From NCBI GenBank assembly GCA_002384685.1, contig DGAZ01000047.1, forward strand, positions 51,342 to 115,341: DNA of 64,000 bases. Reading direction: 5' to 3'. The notes beneath the pieces are model-generated. The model saw only the letters and a program-made list of their open reading frames with translations. It was not told where the DNA came from and did not search any database. A program made the translations under genes and the position numbers. The stretch comes from Methylophilales bacterium UBA4017 (GTDB taxonomy: Bacteria; Pseudomonadota; Gammaproteobacteria; Burkholderiales; Methylophilaceae). The stretch's first letter is position 1, and every line of letters starts with the position of its first letter. Positions 1 to 10,070 of the stretch are shown here, piece after piece.

Positions 1-1170
<1,170 letters not shown>

Positions 1171-1455
1171 TTGAAAGTCCTAAGTTATATATTTTGGATT
1201 TTAATAGTCTTAATTCAATACCCATTATGGTTTGATCGGGGGGGCTGGATCAATGTTTTTGATCTTCACCAAAAGTTTGAATATCAGAATGAAATAAACC
1301 AACAGCTAGAGAAAGAGAATGACGCGCTTCTGGCCGAGGTAAATGATTTGAAAGATGGGACAGATGCTATTGAGGAGAGGGCTCGAGACGAGCTTGGTAT
1401 GATCAAAAAAGGCGAAATTTTTTTTGAGGTTATTAAGACCAAAAAACAAGAATAA
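1171..1455 (+). CDS. ftsB: Cell division protein FtsB
   Basis: Small bitopic membrane protein of the divisome that acts with FtsL and FtsQ. It is 94 residues with an N-terminal membrane segment at about residues 3-20, then a coiled coil rich in Glu, Asn and Leu (about 33-62) and the C-terminal ARDELGMIKKGEIFF segment typical of FtsB (DivIC/FtsB family). The start is TTG, immediately after the eno stop with no spacer, implying translational coupling. The eno-ftsB order is common in proteobacteria. Confidence 0.9.
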   Translation: MKVLSYIFWILIVLIQYPLWFDRGGWINVFDLHQKFEYQNEINQQLEKENDALLAEVNDLKDGTDAIEERARDELGMIKKGEIFFEVIKTKKQE

Positions 1456-1498
1456 CCGGGGAGGGTTTACAGCCGCATATATCAAGCAAGTTAGGAAG

Positions 1499-1517
1499 TC
1501 ACCGTGAGGTGGTTTTT
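1499..1517 (+). terminator. Possible weak intrinsic terminator after ftsB
   Basis: A short CACC/GGTG stem with a GTGA loop is followed by five T residues, between the ends of convergent ftsB and ygfZ. The stem is only 4-5 bp, so this is a weak call based on position and T-tract. Confidence 0.35.
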
Positions 1518-1519
1518 GT

Positions 1520-2416
1520 TTAGTCGATAACCAACAAAGAATGCTCTTGCAATACTAGATCATTTTTTATGCAGTCAATTTTAAGCTCAAATAGAATATG
1601 GGATTCAGATTTATCGCTTACATAATCAATGACTTGACCGATAGAAATACCATCAGCTAGGATATTGTCACCATATACCAATAAGGATCTATCTCCGTTC
1701 CAAACCCCTCTGAACAAGCGTTTTTTTACAGTGCCAAGATAATGTGTTCTAGCTACAATTTCCTGTCCTGTATAACAACCTTTTTTAAAGTTAATGGCAT
1801 TTATTAAATCCAAATTAAGCGACTGAGGAATAAATTTTGCTTGTGTTTCTAGGTATATATTTGGAATTTTCTTCGCAATACTCTCCATTTTCCAGCTGTC
1901 AAAAGTACCTTGAACACTATGTTTTGAATTCGCATCAATAAAACTCTCAATAGTTAAACTGTCTCCCAAACATAAGTATCGAGGGTGTGAACCAGGCACT
2001 TTTGTTAGATGCATGCCTTCATGTAAAAATGATTGCATATCAGATACAGTGTCAGACAGTCCGATCTCCTTACCAAGCTCTTCCCCTGCTATTTCTAAAC
2101 CATGCAACCGAGTGGTTGTGTTTATTGCAATATTTACCTTAGACCGCAATACGTACATTGATAACTTTTTAGCAATGTTTTCAGCAATACATTTTGGACA
2201 AATAAGAAAAAAGCTTTTATGTAGCTTTACTATATGGAATAAGGCTAATAAGCGACCCTTAGGGTTACATAGGCCTGCATATACAGATGTTTTATCATTA
2301 ACCAGGTTTATGTCATTAGTGATTTGACCTTGCAGAAATGGAGCTGCATCCTCACCGGAGACTTCAATCAGTGACAATTCTTTGTGAAGCGGGTAATGGG
2401 TTAATGTATTTTGCAT
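1520..2416 (-). CDS. ygfZ: YgfZ/GcvT-like folate-binding protein
   Basis: Tetrahydrofolate-dependent protein that supports maintenance or assembly of some Fe-S enzymes; cytosolic. It is 298 residues. The family signature KGCYTGQE is at residues 212-219 with the conserved Cys214, and the N-terminal part has the GcvT-like start VSGEDAAPFLQGQITND. It lies 3 bases downstream of mxaL on the same strand, so it is probably transcribed as the last gene of the mxa operon. Whether that link is functional or just packing cannot be told from sequence. Confidence 0.92.
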   Translation of the reverse strand: MQNTLTHYPLHKELSLIEVSGEDAAPFLQGQITNDINLVNDKTSVYAGLCNPKGRLLALFHIVKLHKSFFLICPKCIAENIAKKLSMYVLRSKVNIAINTTTRLHGLEIAGEELGKEIGLSDTVSDMQSFLHEGMHLTKVPGSHPRYLCLGDSLTIESFIDANSKHSVQGTFDSWKMESIAKKIPNIYLETQAKFIPQSLNLDLINAINFKKGCYTGQEIVARTHYLGTVKKRLFRGVWNGDRSLLVYGDNILADGISIGQVIDYVSDKSESHILFELKIDCIKNDLVLQEHSLLVID

Positions 2417-2419
2417 GGA

Positions 2420-3373
2420 TTACCTCTTAAAAAAACCCTGAATTTTTTTTAGGGAAATAAATCGCATCAAGAATAAAATGAGTGCAAAAAGCGTCAGTAT
2501 ATGCCTTAAGGGTAATTCCGATTGGTCACGCCACGCTGCTTTTTGTTTACCCATCGCATCTAATACAACATCTACATTCGTTGCCCTAACATACTGACCC
2601 TTAATTTCTTTACTAAGATCAACTAAGTATTGTTCGTCAAGTCTAGATAAATACCGATCACTTACTCCACTCGCAACACTATCATTTCTAGTGCCAATAT
2701 TCGACTGTGAAATCTGTGCAATTCCTGGCTGCAATGCAAAGCTCTCGTTAGACCAGTAACCAATCAGCTGATTTTTACTATCATACTTTGGAATGGCTGT
2801 TCCTTCTAAGGTGCCTACCCCTGCAAGCAGCCAGTCATTTCCACCTTGAAATTGCGAAAGATCTCTTGTGTTAAATATATGAAGCTTGGGAGCTTCCTCG
2901 CCGTCAGTGAAGTAAATTACTTGGGCAGATTCTGGGAAGCTACGAATAAGTCTGGCAAGATTAATCATTGACTCCCTAATACGAGTATTGCCAGACCATG
3001 TTGAACGCCAATCTAGGTGATCAACGGTGCTATTAATAGCGCTAAAGTTTTCACATATTTCTATAGGGGTGTAAGTCGCAGCAACGCTAACCCCGGCAAA
3101 CATACCAATACTTACCTTAGACTTGCATGGCAGTCTCTCTAAAATCTTTCTTAAGGTATTTTTTGTAAAATCAATTCGAGACACCTTTTCTGCACCAAGA
3201 CTCATATCCATGGTGTTCATACTTTGAGAAATATCGACAATAAAAATATAATTGTAAATGTTCCGCGTAATAGGAATACTGGGATTTACTACCGCTATAC
3301 CAAGACTTAAAGAAGCTAAAAACAAAAGTAGAAAATTTGTGTCTTGCTTTAATCTTGTAACTATTTTAATCAT
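2420..3373 (-). CDS. mxaL: MxaL-like membrane-anchored VWA protein
   Basis: A 317-residue von Willebrand factor A protein assigned to MxaL by its place in an mxaRSACKL-ordered cluster. An N-terminal membrane segment (about residues 13-35) precedes a VWA domain whose metal-ion-dependent adhesion motif DISQS starts at Asp47. A second hydrophobic segment lies near the C-terminus (about 288-306). In methylotrophs MxaA, C, K and L are needed for Ca insertion or assembly of periplasmic methanol dehydrogenase; the biochemical role of each is poorly defined. It overlaps mxaK by 4 bases. BatA/BatB-like stress proteins share this architecture, but the neighbouring genes favour Mxa. Confidence 0.85.
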   Translation of the reverse strand: MIKIVTRLKQDTNFLLLFLASLSLGIAVVNPSIPITRNIYNYIFIVDISQSMNTMDMSLGAEKVSRIDFTKNTLRKILERLPCKSKVSIGMFAGVSVAATYTPIEICENFSAINSTVDHLDWRSTWSGNTRIRESMINLARLIRSFPESAQVIYFTDGEEAPKLHIFNTRDLSQFQGGNDWLLAGVGTLEGTAIPKYDSKNQLIGYWSNESFALQPGIAQISQSNIGTRNDSVASGVSDRYLSRLDEQYLVDLSKEIKGQYVRATNVDVVLDAMGKQKAAWRDQSELPLRHILTLFALILFLMRFISLKKIQGFFKR

Positions 3374-3918
3374 GGTAAGCCAACGGGAATATTACCCATA
3401 ATTAATCCAGGTGAGTCCGAGTCTCCAACCCCTGGTGTAGGGTCTCCAGGAAGCATCGTGAGTAAACGATCAAGATTATGCTTTGCATCCCAGTGCGTAT
3501 TATTTAATTTTAATGACTGAACGTATGCTTTTTTCGCTTGGCGTAACAAATACTCAGCCTCGTCACGCACAGTCATACTGGTACCATTAATAATCAAACC
3601 ACGCTTAAAAAATATGTTGCCGATATTGTAATGTATTGCGGATTGCTGATCTTCATTGGCTTCATCCAGAAGATTATTAAAAAGTATCGTTGATTCCTTA
3701 AACATCTCTTTTGTAGCAAGCCAATAAGCAATTGCAAAGCGCGATTCAAAGCTTCGAGAAAGCACTTCTGTAGAATCCCCAACAGCGACAGCTTTATTAA
3801 ACTTTTTAATGCGATAAATATTTAAACTAGAATCTATTAAGAGATAGCTGCTTATGATTATTGCCACAATTGACAGGTAGGTTATTTTTTTTACCGTCAT
3901 GAAGTTTTTTATTTTCAT
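3370..3918 (-). CDS. mxaK: MxaK-like protein
   Basis: A 182-residue protein with one N-terminal membrane anchor (about residues 10-30) and a helical, TPR-like region in which paired helices include the stretch HYNIGNIFFKRG and a later QAKKAYVQSLKLN. The C-terminus is Pro/Gly-rich. It is called MxaK from its size and its position between the two VWA genes mxaC and mxaL, with 4-base overlaps on both sides. Sequence similarity alone would be too weak to name it. The expected role is in methanol dehydrogenase maturation at the cytoplasmic membrane or periplasm. Confidence 0.78.
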   Translation of the reverse strand: MKIKNFMTVKKITYLSIVAIIISSYLLIDSSLNIYRIKKFNKAVAVGDSTEVLSRSFESRFAIAYWLATKEMFKESTILFNNLLDEANEDQQSAIHYNIGNIFFKRGLIINGTSMTVRDEAEYLLRQAKKAYVQSLKLNNTHWDAKHNLDRLLTMLPGDPTPGVGDSDSPGLIMGNIPVGLP

Positions 3919-4889
3919 CTTAATGATTTTACCTCAATAAATTTTAATATTAATAACATCAAACTTAAAAAAAGTGCACATAATAACAGTGGTAACGAGT
4001 AATTCTTCCCAGGGATTCTTTGTGTATACATAATTGGTTTCTTTTCTTTTAAGCTGATATCTTTTATGGCGGTTTCAAGAGATTTTGGATCTTCTGCTTC
4101 ATAAGCCTTAAAAGGTGATCGGAATGTTTTAAAATAATCGTAGAGTTCAATTTGAGGAGGAGGTTGCTCCTCATCTCTTGGCACAAAATTTTTGTCAAAA
4201 ATACTGATCCCTTTTTGTTGTTTTAAAACTATCCAGTAAAGACCTATATCAAATCGATCAAACCAATCTCTTATTTTTTGTTGAGTATTAGCGTCTATTC
4301 TCCCGGCTCCATCAGATAGTAAGATAATGGCTCTAGAACCTGAGTCAGCCACTTCATTAAAAAGTGCCGCACTACTGGTTAAACCAGCACCAATATTGGT
4401 TTGAAATAATGAATTGCCTGCAGTTGCTGACACAGCAGCTTTAATGGCTTCCTTATTTTCTGTAAGCGGTAAAACAAACATCGCTGAGTTACTAAAAGTT
4501 ATTACTCCAACCATATCGTTGGTTCTAGACTCAAAAAAATCAATAATAAGACGACTTGCAGCAGCTGATTTTGTTTCACCCGCTTTTTCACTATCACCGG
4601 CGAAAGGCTCGTCCATTGAAGCACTCCTGTCTAGAACTAATCCAATTTGAGCGCCTTCTCCAACCTTATCTATAACTTTTTGATCAGAAAATGGTTGTGC
4701 AAGCACCAGTATTAAGAGGGCAATAATGAGTGAGCTTAATACCTTTAATAAAATCCCAACAATGATTGACAGGAGATCCAATGGAACCATGTCGTTCCAT
4801 GAATAATTATTATTGCTAGACTGAAAGAATATAAATGGAATAAATGTTAGTGGAAGAAAAAAAAGGACCCAGGCATTAAGAAAATTCAT
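3915..4889 (-). CDS. mxaC: MxaC-like membrane VWA protein
   Basis: A 324-residue protein with two N-terminal membrane segments (about residues 5-22 and 40-65), a VWA domain with MIDAS motif DRSAS starting at Asp87 and ILLSDGAG later, and a C-terminal membrane segment (about 297-316). This is the BatA-like architecture of MxaC in the mxa cluster. It is thought to work with MxaA, K and L in inserting Ca into methanol dehydrogenase, or otherwise maturing it. Its start overlaps the mxaA stop by one base (TAATG), and its end overlaps mxaK by 4 bases. Confidence 0.85.
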   Translation of the reverse strand: MNFLNAWVLFFLPLTFIPFIFFQSSNNNYSWNDMVPLDLLSIIVGILLKVLSSLIIALLILVLAQPFSDQKVIDKVGEGAQIGLVLDRSASMDEPFAGDSEKAGETKSAAASRLIIDFFESRTNDMVGVITFSNSAMFVLPLTENKEAIKAAVSATAGNSLFQTNIGAGLTSSAALFNEVADSGSRAIILLSDGAGRIDANTQQKIRDWFDRFDIGLYWIVLKQQKGISIFDKNFVPRDEEQPPPQIELYDYFKTFRSPFKAYEAEDPKSLETAIKDISLKEKKPIMYTQRIPGKNYSLPLLLCALFLSLMLLILKFIEVKSLR

Positions 4890-5881
4890 TAGCTACTCAA
4901 TTTTTTTATATCTGATGGATCTACTATGAGTTTTCTTTCACACATACGGCAATGCAAGGCAAATATTTTTAGCCAATCATAGGTCATAGAAATATTGTGC
5001 GTTTTAGTTTGCTCAAAAAATACATCTCGAGATAAAGCAAAAAAGTTATCAATTTCTGAGTCAATATTTCTGAATGACGGGTTTTGCTGATACAAAACGT
5101 GTTTATTGTCGATAAACAAGGTTTGCCTGATAGTTTTGTCAAAGCTAGTATGAAGGGCTTTGATCAACAGCTCTATATTCTCATTAGAGGCTGAGGTTTT
5201 TTTAAATTTTTTATAAACATGACTAAATAGCTTGTTTAGTTTTGGAACCCATGAGTATTTACTATATACATAAAGCAAAACGATTATAGAAAGGACAAGC
5301 GCAATCAATGCATAACGAATCTTTTGATAAAATGATAAAGATTCAATAAAGAAAGGACCGCGGTAATCACTCATGTCATCTTCTACTTTAATCTGCCCAA
5401 AAACTGCAATAGGCGATACAGCAACCGTCAGCTCAGGAATACGGTATTTGTATACATTATCCGGATCAGCTGGATCCATAACTCTATAGTAATCAGCAGT
5501 AATAAATGCCGGTTTTGCTACAACATTATTCGTAAATATTTGATATGTCAGGTTAATGGTGTAGGACGATGCTTCATTAGAGATTTTTTTTGTATAGTCA
5601 GATTTTACTAATGACATGCCAAGTAATTGCCCTCTATATCTTTTTTCATAGCCAACTATAGGAAGAGACTCTTCAACTAAATGAAAGGGCTTTTTAATTG
5701 TAATATTAATTTGTCGGGTAATGGTATCTCCGACCGTAAAACCAACTTTTTGCTCAGGATCTATGATAGTCAGATCGATATACTTTGGGTCGATATCAGG
5801 AAATTTTTTGGGGTCTTCAAATGCACTGAGCCCGTTATTAAATGAGAATAGAAATAAAATTGTGAGCAGATATTTATGCAT
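4889..5881 (-). CDS. mxaA: MxaA-like exported protein
   Basis: A 330-residue protein implicated in Ca insertion into periplasmic methanol dehydrogenase. The chosen start, MHKYLLTILFLFSF, gives a good signal peptide with a small-residue cleavage site near Leu-Ser-Ala; a longer reading from base 5956 would bury it behind 25 unlikely residues. The periplasmic beta-rich region is followed by a membrane segment (about residues 188-208) and a cytoplasmic tail, consistent with a type I membrane protein. It overlaps the mxaS end by 8 bases. The name rests on the cluster order R-S-A-C-K-L. Confidence 0.85.
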   Translation of the reverse strand: MHKYLLTILFLFSFNNGLSAFEDPKKFPDIDPKYIDLTIIDPEQKVGFTVGDTITRQINITIKKPFHLVEESLPIVGYEKRYRGQLLGMSLVKSDYTKKISNEASSYTINLTYQIFTNNVVAKPAFITADYYRVMDPADPDNVYKYRIPELTVAVSPIAVFGQIKVEDDMSDYRGPFFIESLSFYQKIRYALIALVLSIIVLLYVYSKYSWVPKLNKLFSHVYKKFKKTSASNENIELLIKALHTSFDKTIRQTLFIDNKHVLYQQNPSFRNIDSEIDNFFALSRDVFFEQTKTHNISMTYDWLKIFALHCRMCERKLIVDPSDIKKLSS

Positions 5882-6734
5882 GAAAGTACTCATTAAAGTA
5901 TTGAGACATGGCAAAGGTATCGAACTCTTCTCCCACGAAAAAAGGTGGGCTGTCATGCTTAAGAAAAACTTCCTCTAATTCAGCTTTCCTATTCTTGAAG
6001 CTGTTTTTAATTTTTTCTAACATATTACCCCTAAGAAATATTGTTTGCTCTTGGCCAGATTCTGGGTCGTTTATAGTGATAACTCCAAACTTAGGAAGGC
6101 CTTCATATTCACTTTTATTCCATAGGATGATGGGAATTACACGATGCTTTCTTAAATGTCCCAGTGCGGAGCTAATATCATCAATAGGCATATGAAAGTC
6201 TGATATGAGAAAGATTAAGGTCTGATCTTTAGGAACATATTCATATAAATCCCTAATTCCATGATGACCTGCACTTTTTGCATGATAACTAGCTAGTCTT
6301 TTAATTAATTCTTCTGTTCTGTGGGGTCTGTAGGATAAAGAGGATACCCAGCTTGAATCAATTTTATCATTAAAACCAATAAACCCTATTGCATCACTCT
6401 TGGCCATTACTGAATGAGTTATGATTGAGGCGATCTCGGAGGCAAACTTATGCTTAGATTTATCCCCACCAAAATTCATACTTGCTGAAAGGTCACTAGC
6501 AATAATGACTGGTGTGGCACTTCTTTGGTTAAATATTCTGACCTGAATTTGCTCAAAAGGATCACGGATTGTCTGTCTTATATCAATTCTTCTGGGATCA
6601 GGGTAGTCAATTATTGTTGCATGACCTGCAAATTCAATACCCATCCCACGCTGATCACTTTTATGCTGTCCTGGATGATAGCCTCTTGACTTCCAGTTTA
6701 TATGGTAATCAAAAGTGTCGTTTAGGAATTCCAT
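5874..6734 (-). CDS. mxaS: MxaS, DUF58-type VWA protein
   Basis: A 286-residue soluble protein of the DUF58 family that typically partners a MoxR ATPase. The front part contains the DUF58-like RQTIRDPFEQIQVR region, and an intact MIDAS motif DLSAS starts at Asp81. No signal peptide or membrane segment is visible. The gene follows mxaR by 4 bases and overlaps mxaA by 8. In methylotrophs this pair belongs to the methanol dehydrogenase maturation cluster, with the MoxR ATPase thought to act through VWA partners as a chaperone. Confidence 0.88.
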   Translation of the reverse strand: MEFLNDTFDYHINWKSRGYHPGQHKSDQRGMGIEFAGHATIIDYPDPRRIDIRQTIRDPFEQIQVRIFNQRSATPVIIASDLSASMNFGGDKSKHKFASEIASIITHSVMAKSDAIGFIGFNDKIDSSWVSSLSYRPHRTEELIKRLASYHAKSAGHHGIRDLYEYVPKDQTLIFLISDFHMPIDDISSALGHLRKHRVIPIILWNKSEYEGLPKFGVITINDPESGQEQTIFLRGNMLEKIKNSFKNRKAELEEVFLKHDSPPFFVGEEFDTFAMSQYFNEYFHA

Positions 6735-6738
6735 GAAA

Positions 6739-7755
6739 TTAAGGAGCGCTTACCTTGTTTAAAATTTCATGCGTAAGCTCGTTAGCAATTTCTGTTCTTT
6801 TTAATTCATAAATTGGGTTAAAAACTAACCTATGCGCAATAGTTTCATGAAAGACCGCATGAATATCTTCTGGAATCACAGCGGTTCGATTATTTAGCCA
6901 TGCATTCACACGTGCACATTTCATCATCATACTAATTCCTCTAGGACTTGCCCCTGAAATAATCAGTCTATTGATATCTACGCCACTAATTTTGATATCA
7001 AATAATTCGGGATTTTTGGTTGATTTCCATAAATTAAGAGCGTAGGACTTAAGCTTTGCTGAAGCACCAACGTTTGCTTGAATGTCATCTGAAAGTGCAT
7101 TTAATTTATCAAACTTAAGAAGATCGGATGACGCACCCTCAACCAATTTATCTGCATCATGAAATTTGGTATCAAAAACAAGACTCGTCATGATTTCATC
7201 TTGCTGTGGAATAACGATAGGTATTTCCATCATAAATCGATCCCTTGCTGCCGATGGAATTTCAAAGGTTTCTTCCTTTTCAACCTGATTTCGGTCAGCA
7301 AAAACAATGAGATGGGGAAATTTAAATTCTTTGTTGAATGCTGAGAGCGTCCTTTCGGCCATAATTCTCAAAAGCAGTGAATGCACCTGCGGTCGCGCTC
7401 GATTAATTTCGTTAAAGAAGAAAATTGAAAGATCTTCCCCTGATTTTAATACCGGACCATTGCTAACATGGGGTTTACCGTCTTCCCCAAGATAGGTGTG
7501 GTAGATCAGGTCATTAGGCATTAAATCAATAGTACCCTCGATTCGTTCATAACCTCCGCCTATGGACCTGGCAAATGCTTTAAGCAAGGTTGTTTTACCA
7601 ACACCGACATCACCCTCTAGCAGCACATGGCCTCTGGCAAAAATAGCAGTTGTTATAAGCCTTATAGGATCTTCTTGTCCTACAACAACTTTATTAATTT
7701 CACTCTCTAATTTCAGAGCAAGTTTTCGCCATTCGGCCAGATTTTGGTCACTCAT
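6739..7755 (-). CDS. mxaR: MxaR, MoxR-family AAA+ ATPase
   Basis: A 338-residue MoxR-type AAA+ ATPase, first gene of the mxa cluster. The Walker A GDVGVGKT is at residues 48-55; the Walker B region reads FFFNEINRARPQ, with Asn where most MoxR proteins have Asp, while the following Glu is kept; a sensor-like segment SAARDRFMMEIP follows. The C-terminal lid contains GASPRGISMMMKCARVNAW. It is expected to power remodelling or metal loading of methanol dehydrogenase together with VWA proteins MxaS, C and L. Its promoter must lie in the 105-base gap shared with divergent fabA. Confidence 0.9.
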   Translation of the reverse strand: MSDQNLAEWRKLALKLESEINKVVVGQEDPIRLITTAIFARGHVLLEGDVGVGKTTLLKAFARSIGGGYERIEGTIDLMPNDLIYHTYLGEDGKPHVSNGPVLKSGEDLSIFFFNEINRARPQVHSLLLRIMAERTLSAFNKEFKFPHLIVFADRNQVEKEETFEIPSAARDRFMMEIPIVIPQQDEIMTSLVFDTKFHDADKLVEGASSDLLKFDKLNALSDDIQANVGASAKLKSYALNLWKSTKNPELFDIKISGVDINRLIISGASPRGISMMMKCARVNAWLNNRTAVIPEDIHAVFHETIAHRLVFNPIYELKRTEIANELTHEILNKVSAP

Positions 7756-7860
7756 TGTGATATATTCCTAGTTAATTGAGTCAGGATTATTGAAAATATA
7801 CTATAACTGAACCATGCTTCGAAAGTAAACAAATTAATCTAGAGAATAAATTATATTTAT

Positions 7861-8373
7861 ATGAAAAAAAATAGCTACACCAAAGAAGAGCTTATCGCTT
7901 GCGGACGTGGCGAGTTGTTTGGCAAAGATAATGCACAACTCCCTCTACCTCCAATGCTTATGTTTGATCGCATCACAAAAGTTAGCGATGACGGTGGGAC
8001 TTATAATAATGGCCAGATTATTGCCGAAATGGATATTACTAAGGATCTATGGTTCTTTCAGTGTCATTTTGAGGGAGACCCAGTTATGCCTGGATGCCTT
8101 GGATTAGATGCTATGTGGCAGCTTCTTGGATTTTATTTAGGATGGAAAGGAGGTCCTGGCAAAGGGCGTGCCCTAGGATCAGGAGAGGTAAAATTTACCG
8201 GACAGGTTCTACCTACTGCAAAAAAAATTACTTATACTATCAACCTTAAGCGATTAATTATGCGAAGATTGGTTATGGGCATTGCAGACGCCACTATGGA
8301 AGTTGATGGAAGATTGATTTATCAAGCCACGGATCTTAAGGTGGGGTTATTTACAAGAACTGATAACTTTTAA
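7861..8373 (+). CDS. fabA: 3-hydroxydecanoyl-ACP dehydratase/isomerase
   Basis: Dehydrates 3-hydroxyacyl-ACP and isomerises trans-2- to cis-3-decenoyl-ACP, the entry step to unsaturated fatty acids. It is 170 residues, matching the family length. The catalytic motif [12 protein letters not shown] has His69, and GLDAMWQL carries Asp83, lining up with the His/Asp pair of E. coli FabA. No good Shine-Dalgarno is visible before this ATG. fabB follows 12 bases downstream; together they form the classical anaerobic unsaturated fatty-acid pathway. Confidence 0.96.
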   Translation: MKKNSYTKEELIACGRGELFGKDNAQLPLPPMLMFDRITKVSDDGGTYNNGQIIAEMDITKDLWFFQCHFEGDPVMPGCLGLDAMWQLLGFYLGWKGGPGKGRALGSGEVKFTGQVLPTAKKITYTINLKRLIMRRLVMGIADATMEVDGRLIYQATDLKVGLFTRTDNF

Positions 8374-8385
8374 AGGAATATCTAA

Positions 8386-9615
8386 TTGAGAAGAGTTGTT
8401 GTTACTGGAATAGGCATTGTTTCAAGTCTTGGTAATAATGTGCAGGAAGTTGAAAAAAGCTTGCGGGACTCAAAGTCTGGCATTACCTTTCAGCCTGAAT
8501 ATGAGGAGCATGGACTAAGATCGCAGGTTGCAGGTTCAATTAATATTGACGTTGATCAATTAATAGATAGAAAATTACTGCGCTTTATGGCTAAAGGACA
8601 TGCCTACGCATGGATAGCTATGCAGGAAGCTATCGCTGATTCAAAGCTAGATGAAGACCAAGTTTCCAACTTTAGAACGGGTATCATTGTTGGTGCTGGA
8701 GGGACCTCTACTGAATCTATGCTTCAAGGTACCGAAACATTAAAGGAGAAGGGGATACGTCGTGTCGGCCCTTACATGGTAACCAAAACTATGTCCAACG
8801 GGGTTGCTGCCTGCCTTGCCACAGGAGCTAAAATCAAAGGAATAAATTATTCAATTACCTCAGCCTGTTCGACTAGCGCACATTGCATAGGAAACGCTTA
8901 TGAGCTTATTCAGATGGGAAAACAGGATGTAATGTTTGCTGGTGGTGCTGAAGAAGAGCATTGGACTATGAGTTATCTTTTCGACGCAATGGGGGCGATG
9001 TCTTCTAAATTTAACGATCAACCAGAAAAGGCTTCTCGAACATTTGATACATCTAGAGATGGATTTGTAATTTCTGGCGGGGGAAGTGTTTTGGTGTTGG
9101 AAGAGTATGAGCATGCAGTTCAAAGAGGGGCTAAAATATATGCTGAAATAGTTGGTTATGGGGCAACATCAGACGGCCATGACATGGTAGCTCCTAGCGG
9201 AGAAGGGGCTCAGCGTTGTATGGAGATAGCTTTGAAGGAAAAAGACACCTCTAATGTGGACTACATCAACACACATGGAACGAGCACACCGGTAGGTGAC
9301 TCAGTAGAACTGGAGGCAATTAAAAAAGTTTTTGGAGGCGGAAAATACGGGCCAATTCCATCAATTGCTTCAACAAAATCATTATCCGGTCATGCATTGG
9401 GTGCTGCTGGATCTAATGAAGCTATATTTAGCCTCATTATGATGAATAATGGGTTCTTAACACCCTCAATGAATATTGACGAACTTGATCCTGCTGCAGA
9501 AGGACTTCCGATCTTGCTTAAGAAAGAAGAGCGAATCATTCGGACAGCAATGTCAAATAGCTTTGGTTTTGGTGGCGTTAATGCGTCAATTGTATTTTCT
9601 AAAGAGAATTTATAA
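8386..9615 (+). CDS. fabB: Beta-ketoacyl-ACP synthase I
   Basis: Condensing enzyme that extends acyl-ACP with malonyl-ACP and carries cis-3-decenoyl-ACP into the unsaturated pathway. It is 409 residues. The thiolase-fold triad is present: Cys161 in [10 protein letters not shown], His in [11 protein letters not shown] (about 296) and His in [11 protein letters not shown] (about 331). The start is TTG, and the FabB-like opening [15 protein letters not shown] supports it. It forms an operon with fabA. FabF is the alternative, but the length and fabA linkage favour FabB. Confidence 0.95.
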   Translation: MRRVVVTGIGIVSSLGNNVQEVEKSLRDSKSGITFQPEYEEHGLRSQVAGSINIDVDQLIDRKLLRFMAKGHAYAWIAMQEAIADSKLDEDQVSNFRTGIIVGAGGTSTESMLQGTETLKEKGIRRVGPYMVTKTMSNGVAACLATGAKIKGINYSITSACSTSAHCIGNAYELIQMGKQDVMFAGGAEEEHWTMSYLFDAMGAMSSKFNDQPEKASRTFDTSRDGFVISGGGSVLVLEEYEHAVQRGAKIYAEIVGYGATSDGHDMVAPSGEGAQRCMEIALKEKDTSNVDYINTHGTSTPVGDSVELEAIKKVFGGGKYGPIPSIASTKSLSGHALGAAGSNEAIFSLIMMNNGFLTPSMNIDELDPAAEGLPILLKKEERIIRTAMSNSFGFGGVNASIVFSKENL

Positions 9616-9984
9616 CGATAATAAAATAATTAGCACTGCTTTTCGCTGCTCAGAAATAAGTATATTAAAGGTCCTGCATCCGGCTGGTAAGCTCATTAGT
9701 TCTACAGAAACATTTCTTTTGTTAAATAACGCGATTTGCTCTTGAGTTAAATTATGCTTATTGTCATGCATACCAATTAATACAATTTCTGGATCATACT
9801 TAAAAACCTCATCTAAATTAGATGAAAAAAGATCATCGATAGACTTGTAGTGAAGATTATCAATAATGTTATCCGGAAATAAAATGGCACTGGAGGTAAT
9901 TTTTTTTTCGTGCACAGTTACGGATTGCTCATCATACGCTCTGATGAGATTAATTTTATCTGAATGTATTTCATGAAATTTCAT
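9610..9984 (-). CDS. Mth938/DUF498-like small protein
   Basis: A 124-residue protein with the look of the DUF498/Mth938-like family (related to mitochondrial NDUFAF3): an early strand leading to the ILFPDNII segment, the internal [12 protein letters not shown] (usually P-x-x-h-h-h-G-T-G) and a C-terminal [25 protein letters not shown], matching the 'T..Ac.TyN.L..E.R.V.a.l' ending. The function in bacteria is unknown. It is convergent to fabB with stop codons side by side (6-base overlap). It is probably a single-gene unit. Confidence 0.72.
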   Translation of the reverse strand: MKFHEIHSDKINLIRAYDEQSVTVHEKKITSSAILFPDNIIDNLHYKSIDDLFSSNLDEVFKYDPEIVLIGMHDNKHNLTQEQIALFNKRNVSVELMSLPAGCRTFNILISEQRKAVLIILLSL

Positions 9985-10070
9985 GTATCTAGACGCATTT
10001 TTTTGATTGGTTTCATTGGCTAAATTCTAATAGAAAGGTAAGATAACACCTAATTCTGACATCAATTTTA

